DNA of 5,443 nucleotides from Thermoleophilaceae bacterium. Lineage in GTDB: Bacteria > Actinomycetota > Thermoleophilia > Solirubrobacterales > JACPNS01. The position numbers and the translations under genes were made by a program. A model generated the notes under the pieces. The model was given only the letters and a program-made list of their open reading frames with translations, was not told the origin of the DNA and made no database searches. The stretch is from contig JAEMRJ010000137.1 in the NCBI GenBank assembly GCA_016463365.1, positions 1 to 5,443 on the forward strand. The letters are read 5' to 3'. Positions 4,773 through 5,443 of this stretch are shown here, in pieces; the stretch's first letter is position 1, and every line of letters starts with the position of its first letter.

Positions 4773-5315
4773 AGCAGCCTGGGTCGATGAAGCGCCCGGC
4801 TCGGCCGAGGCGCAGAAAATCAAACCGAATCGCTCGCCGTTCTCATTGTCGGAGACGAGCTGAGCGTCGTACTCGGCCTCAAAGCGCGCCGGATCGGTCA
4901 GCCTGCCGTTGTTGAGGTCGTTCAGGTAGCTGCGCTCAAGCTCGAGTCGGTAGGCCACGCCAGCAAGCCAGAGCGCGTACGCGTCGTTCGCCTCAGGCGC
5001 GGGTCCGAGGGCTCGGAGTGCCTGGTACTCGCGGTCGTGATTGTCCAGCTGAACCTGCATAGCCTCCTTGCTGTTAACGCCAGGGACCTGGGCAAGCTGA
5101 GCCTTCAGGACTCTGTCCTGGTGCCTGCATGCGTTGTCGGCCTGCACGACAAACGCAGTTCTGGCGGAGGAGACTTTGCCCGCGCGTGGCGAGACTGCAG
5201 AAGAATTCGCAACCCCCTTGCTGCCGACAAAGTGCGAGCCGATACCGGCAATCACAACCGAAGCGCAGACCACGACGACGAATCGCCTGAGCCCGGAGTA
5301 GTTCGGTGATTGCAT
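4761..5315 (-). CDS. Small exported or membrane-anchored protein of unknown function, two conserved-type cysteines
   Basis: This 184-aa protein begins with a short basic segment (Arg10-Arg11) and a hydrophobic stretch (about 12-25, FVVVVCASVVIAGIG). These form a signal peptide or single anchor; there is no lipobox. A linker rich in Ser, Ala and Gly (27-53) leads to a mainly helical domain with FVVQADNACRHQDRVL (55-70), LRALGPAPEANDAYALWLAGV (100-120), LELERSYLNDLNNGRL (124-139) and FGLIFC (163-168). Cys63 and Cys168 bracket the domain and could form a disulfide outside the cell. The AD-x2-C motif, a Pro-containing middle and a late GL-x2-C resemble small secreted proteins common in Thermoleophilia, but I know no function for them. 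The ATG is fixed by an in-frame TGA just upstream (5316-5318). No Shine-Dalgarno site is seen. The gene converges with the lemA unit and overlaps it by 12 nt. Confidence 0.82.
   Translation of the reverse strand: MQSPNYSGLRRFVVVVCASVVIAGIGSHFVGSKGVANSSAVSPRAGKVSSARTAFVVQADNACRHQDRVLKAQLAQVPGVNSKEAMQVQLDNHDREYQALRALGPAPEANDAYALWLAGVAYRLELERSYLNDLNNGRLTDPARFEAEYDAQLVSDNENGERFGLIFCASAEPGASSTQAASAR
4792..4813 (+). terminator. Candidate hairpin terminator of the lemA operon
   Basis: GCGCC + CGGC (4792-4800), loop TCG (4801-4803), then GCCG (4804-4807), a bulged A (4808) and GGCGC (4809-4813) form a nine-pair, nearly all-GC stem. It begins 19 nt after the plus-strand stop. No T tract follows (AGAAAATC), so it is not a classical intrinsic terminator, but T-poor hairpin terminators have been proposed for actinobacteria. 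It lies within the opposing gene, so the bases also code there. Confidence 0.35.
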
Positions 5316-5325
5316 TCAGGATGCA
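5311..5325. other. Short inverted repeat at the start codon of the minus-strand gene
   Basis: TGCAT (5311-5315) and ATGCA (5321-5325) are 5-bp inverted arms with a 5-nt loop. The left arm contains the start codon of the exported-protein gene, so a hairpin in the message could cover it. The stem is short and may be chance. Confidence 0.2.
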
Positions 5326-5364
5326 TCGGAGACGGAGATCTCGCGCTTGAGCGAGCCAGCCCAC

Positions 5365-5370
5365 TAACAT
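5365..5370 (+). promoter_or_regulatory. Possible -10 element of the tRNA-Leu gene
   Basis: TAACAT matches the -10 consensus at four of six bases, including the key T1, A2 and T6. It would start transcription near 5377, about 12 nt before the tRNA. No good -35 lies 16-18 bp upstream; the nearest TTGAGC (5347-5352) is only 12 bp away, so support is weak. Confidence 0.3.
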
Positions 5371-5388
5371 CACCGCGTCTCACCACAT

Positions 5389-5443
5389 GCGGATGTGGCG
5401 GAATTGGTAGACGCGCGGCGTTCAGGTCGCCGTGGGGGCAACC
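5389..5443 (+). tRNA. tRNA-Leu(CAG), 5' part only (cut by the window end)
   Basis: GCGGATG (5389-5395) is the 5' acceptor strand. TG, then a D arm with GCG / GAATTGGTAGA / CGC follows. The anticodon stem-loop is CGGCG / TTCAGGT / CGCCG, with U33 and anticodon CAG. The sequence then enters a long variable arm (TGGGGGCAACC), as expected for a class II tRNA-Leu. The T arm and 3' acceptor strand lie outside the window. Confidence 0.93.

Noticed and set aside
5335..5355. GAGATCTC palindrome and CTCGC/GCGAG hairpin upstream of the minus-strand gene
   Set aside because: The arms are 4-5 bp and fall in a very GC-rich stretch; chance is the simplest explanation. No promoter elements flank them convincingly.
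1..5443. CRISPR array, insertion sequence, toxin-antitoxin or other defence module
   Set aside because: Apart from the tRNA repeat there are no spaced repeats, no transposase or nuclease motifs, and no small paired genes in any frame.

Overview
The window is GC-rich and dense with genes. Its codon use strongly favours G or C in third positions, and the gene families fit a high-GC Gram-positive bacterium of the Actinomycetota. The class Thermoleophilia (Solirubrobacter-like) is a guess, based on the style of the secreted two-cysteine protein and the DUF2252 and LemA genes. Nothing in the window fixes the species.

Layout: both ends lie inside tRNA genes. The left end (1-148) holds a 47-bp direct repeat. 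Each copy is the 3' part of a tRNA-Pro(GGG), from the anticodon loop to just past the discriminator base, and the copies are separated by 54 bp. This looks like a duplicated tRNA attachment site left by a small or deleted integrative element, although a contig or assembly effect at a repeat cannot be excluded. A plus-strand run follows: a full-length DUF2252 protein whose apparent TTG start lies in the second repeat copy, a zinc-free NADPH:quinone oxidoreductase-like MDR enzyme, and a BCP/PrxQ-type thiol peroxidase whose ATG directly follows the reductase stop. The last two are very likely co-translated and suggest a redox or quinone/peroxide stress function.

A second plus-strand unit starts at 3112 with lemA. 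It is preceded by a well-spaced sigma70-like promoter whose predicted transcription start falls on the start codon, so the message is probably leaderless; a 6-bp inverted repeat surrounds the -10. lemA overlaps by ATGA a gene for a two-helix membrane protein that I read as DUF3137-like, a common partner of LemA. That gene converges on a minus-strand gene for a small exported or membrane-anchored protein of unknown function. The two coding regions overlap by 12 nt in a perfect palindrome, so both proteins end in Ser-Ala-Arg. A strong GC hairpin just beyond the plus-strand stop, inside the minus-strand gene, may terminate the lemA operon.

The right end is the first 55 nt of a tRNA-Leu(CAG). No CRISPR array, insertion sequence, integrase or complete defence system is visible. 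The most interesting points are the tRNA-half repeat fused to the start of the DUF2252 gene, the apparently permuted order of kinase-like motifs in that protein, and the leaderless lemA promoter with its dyad.
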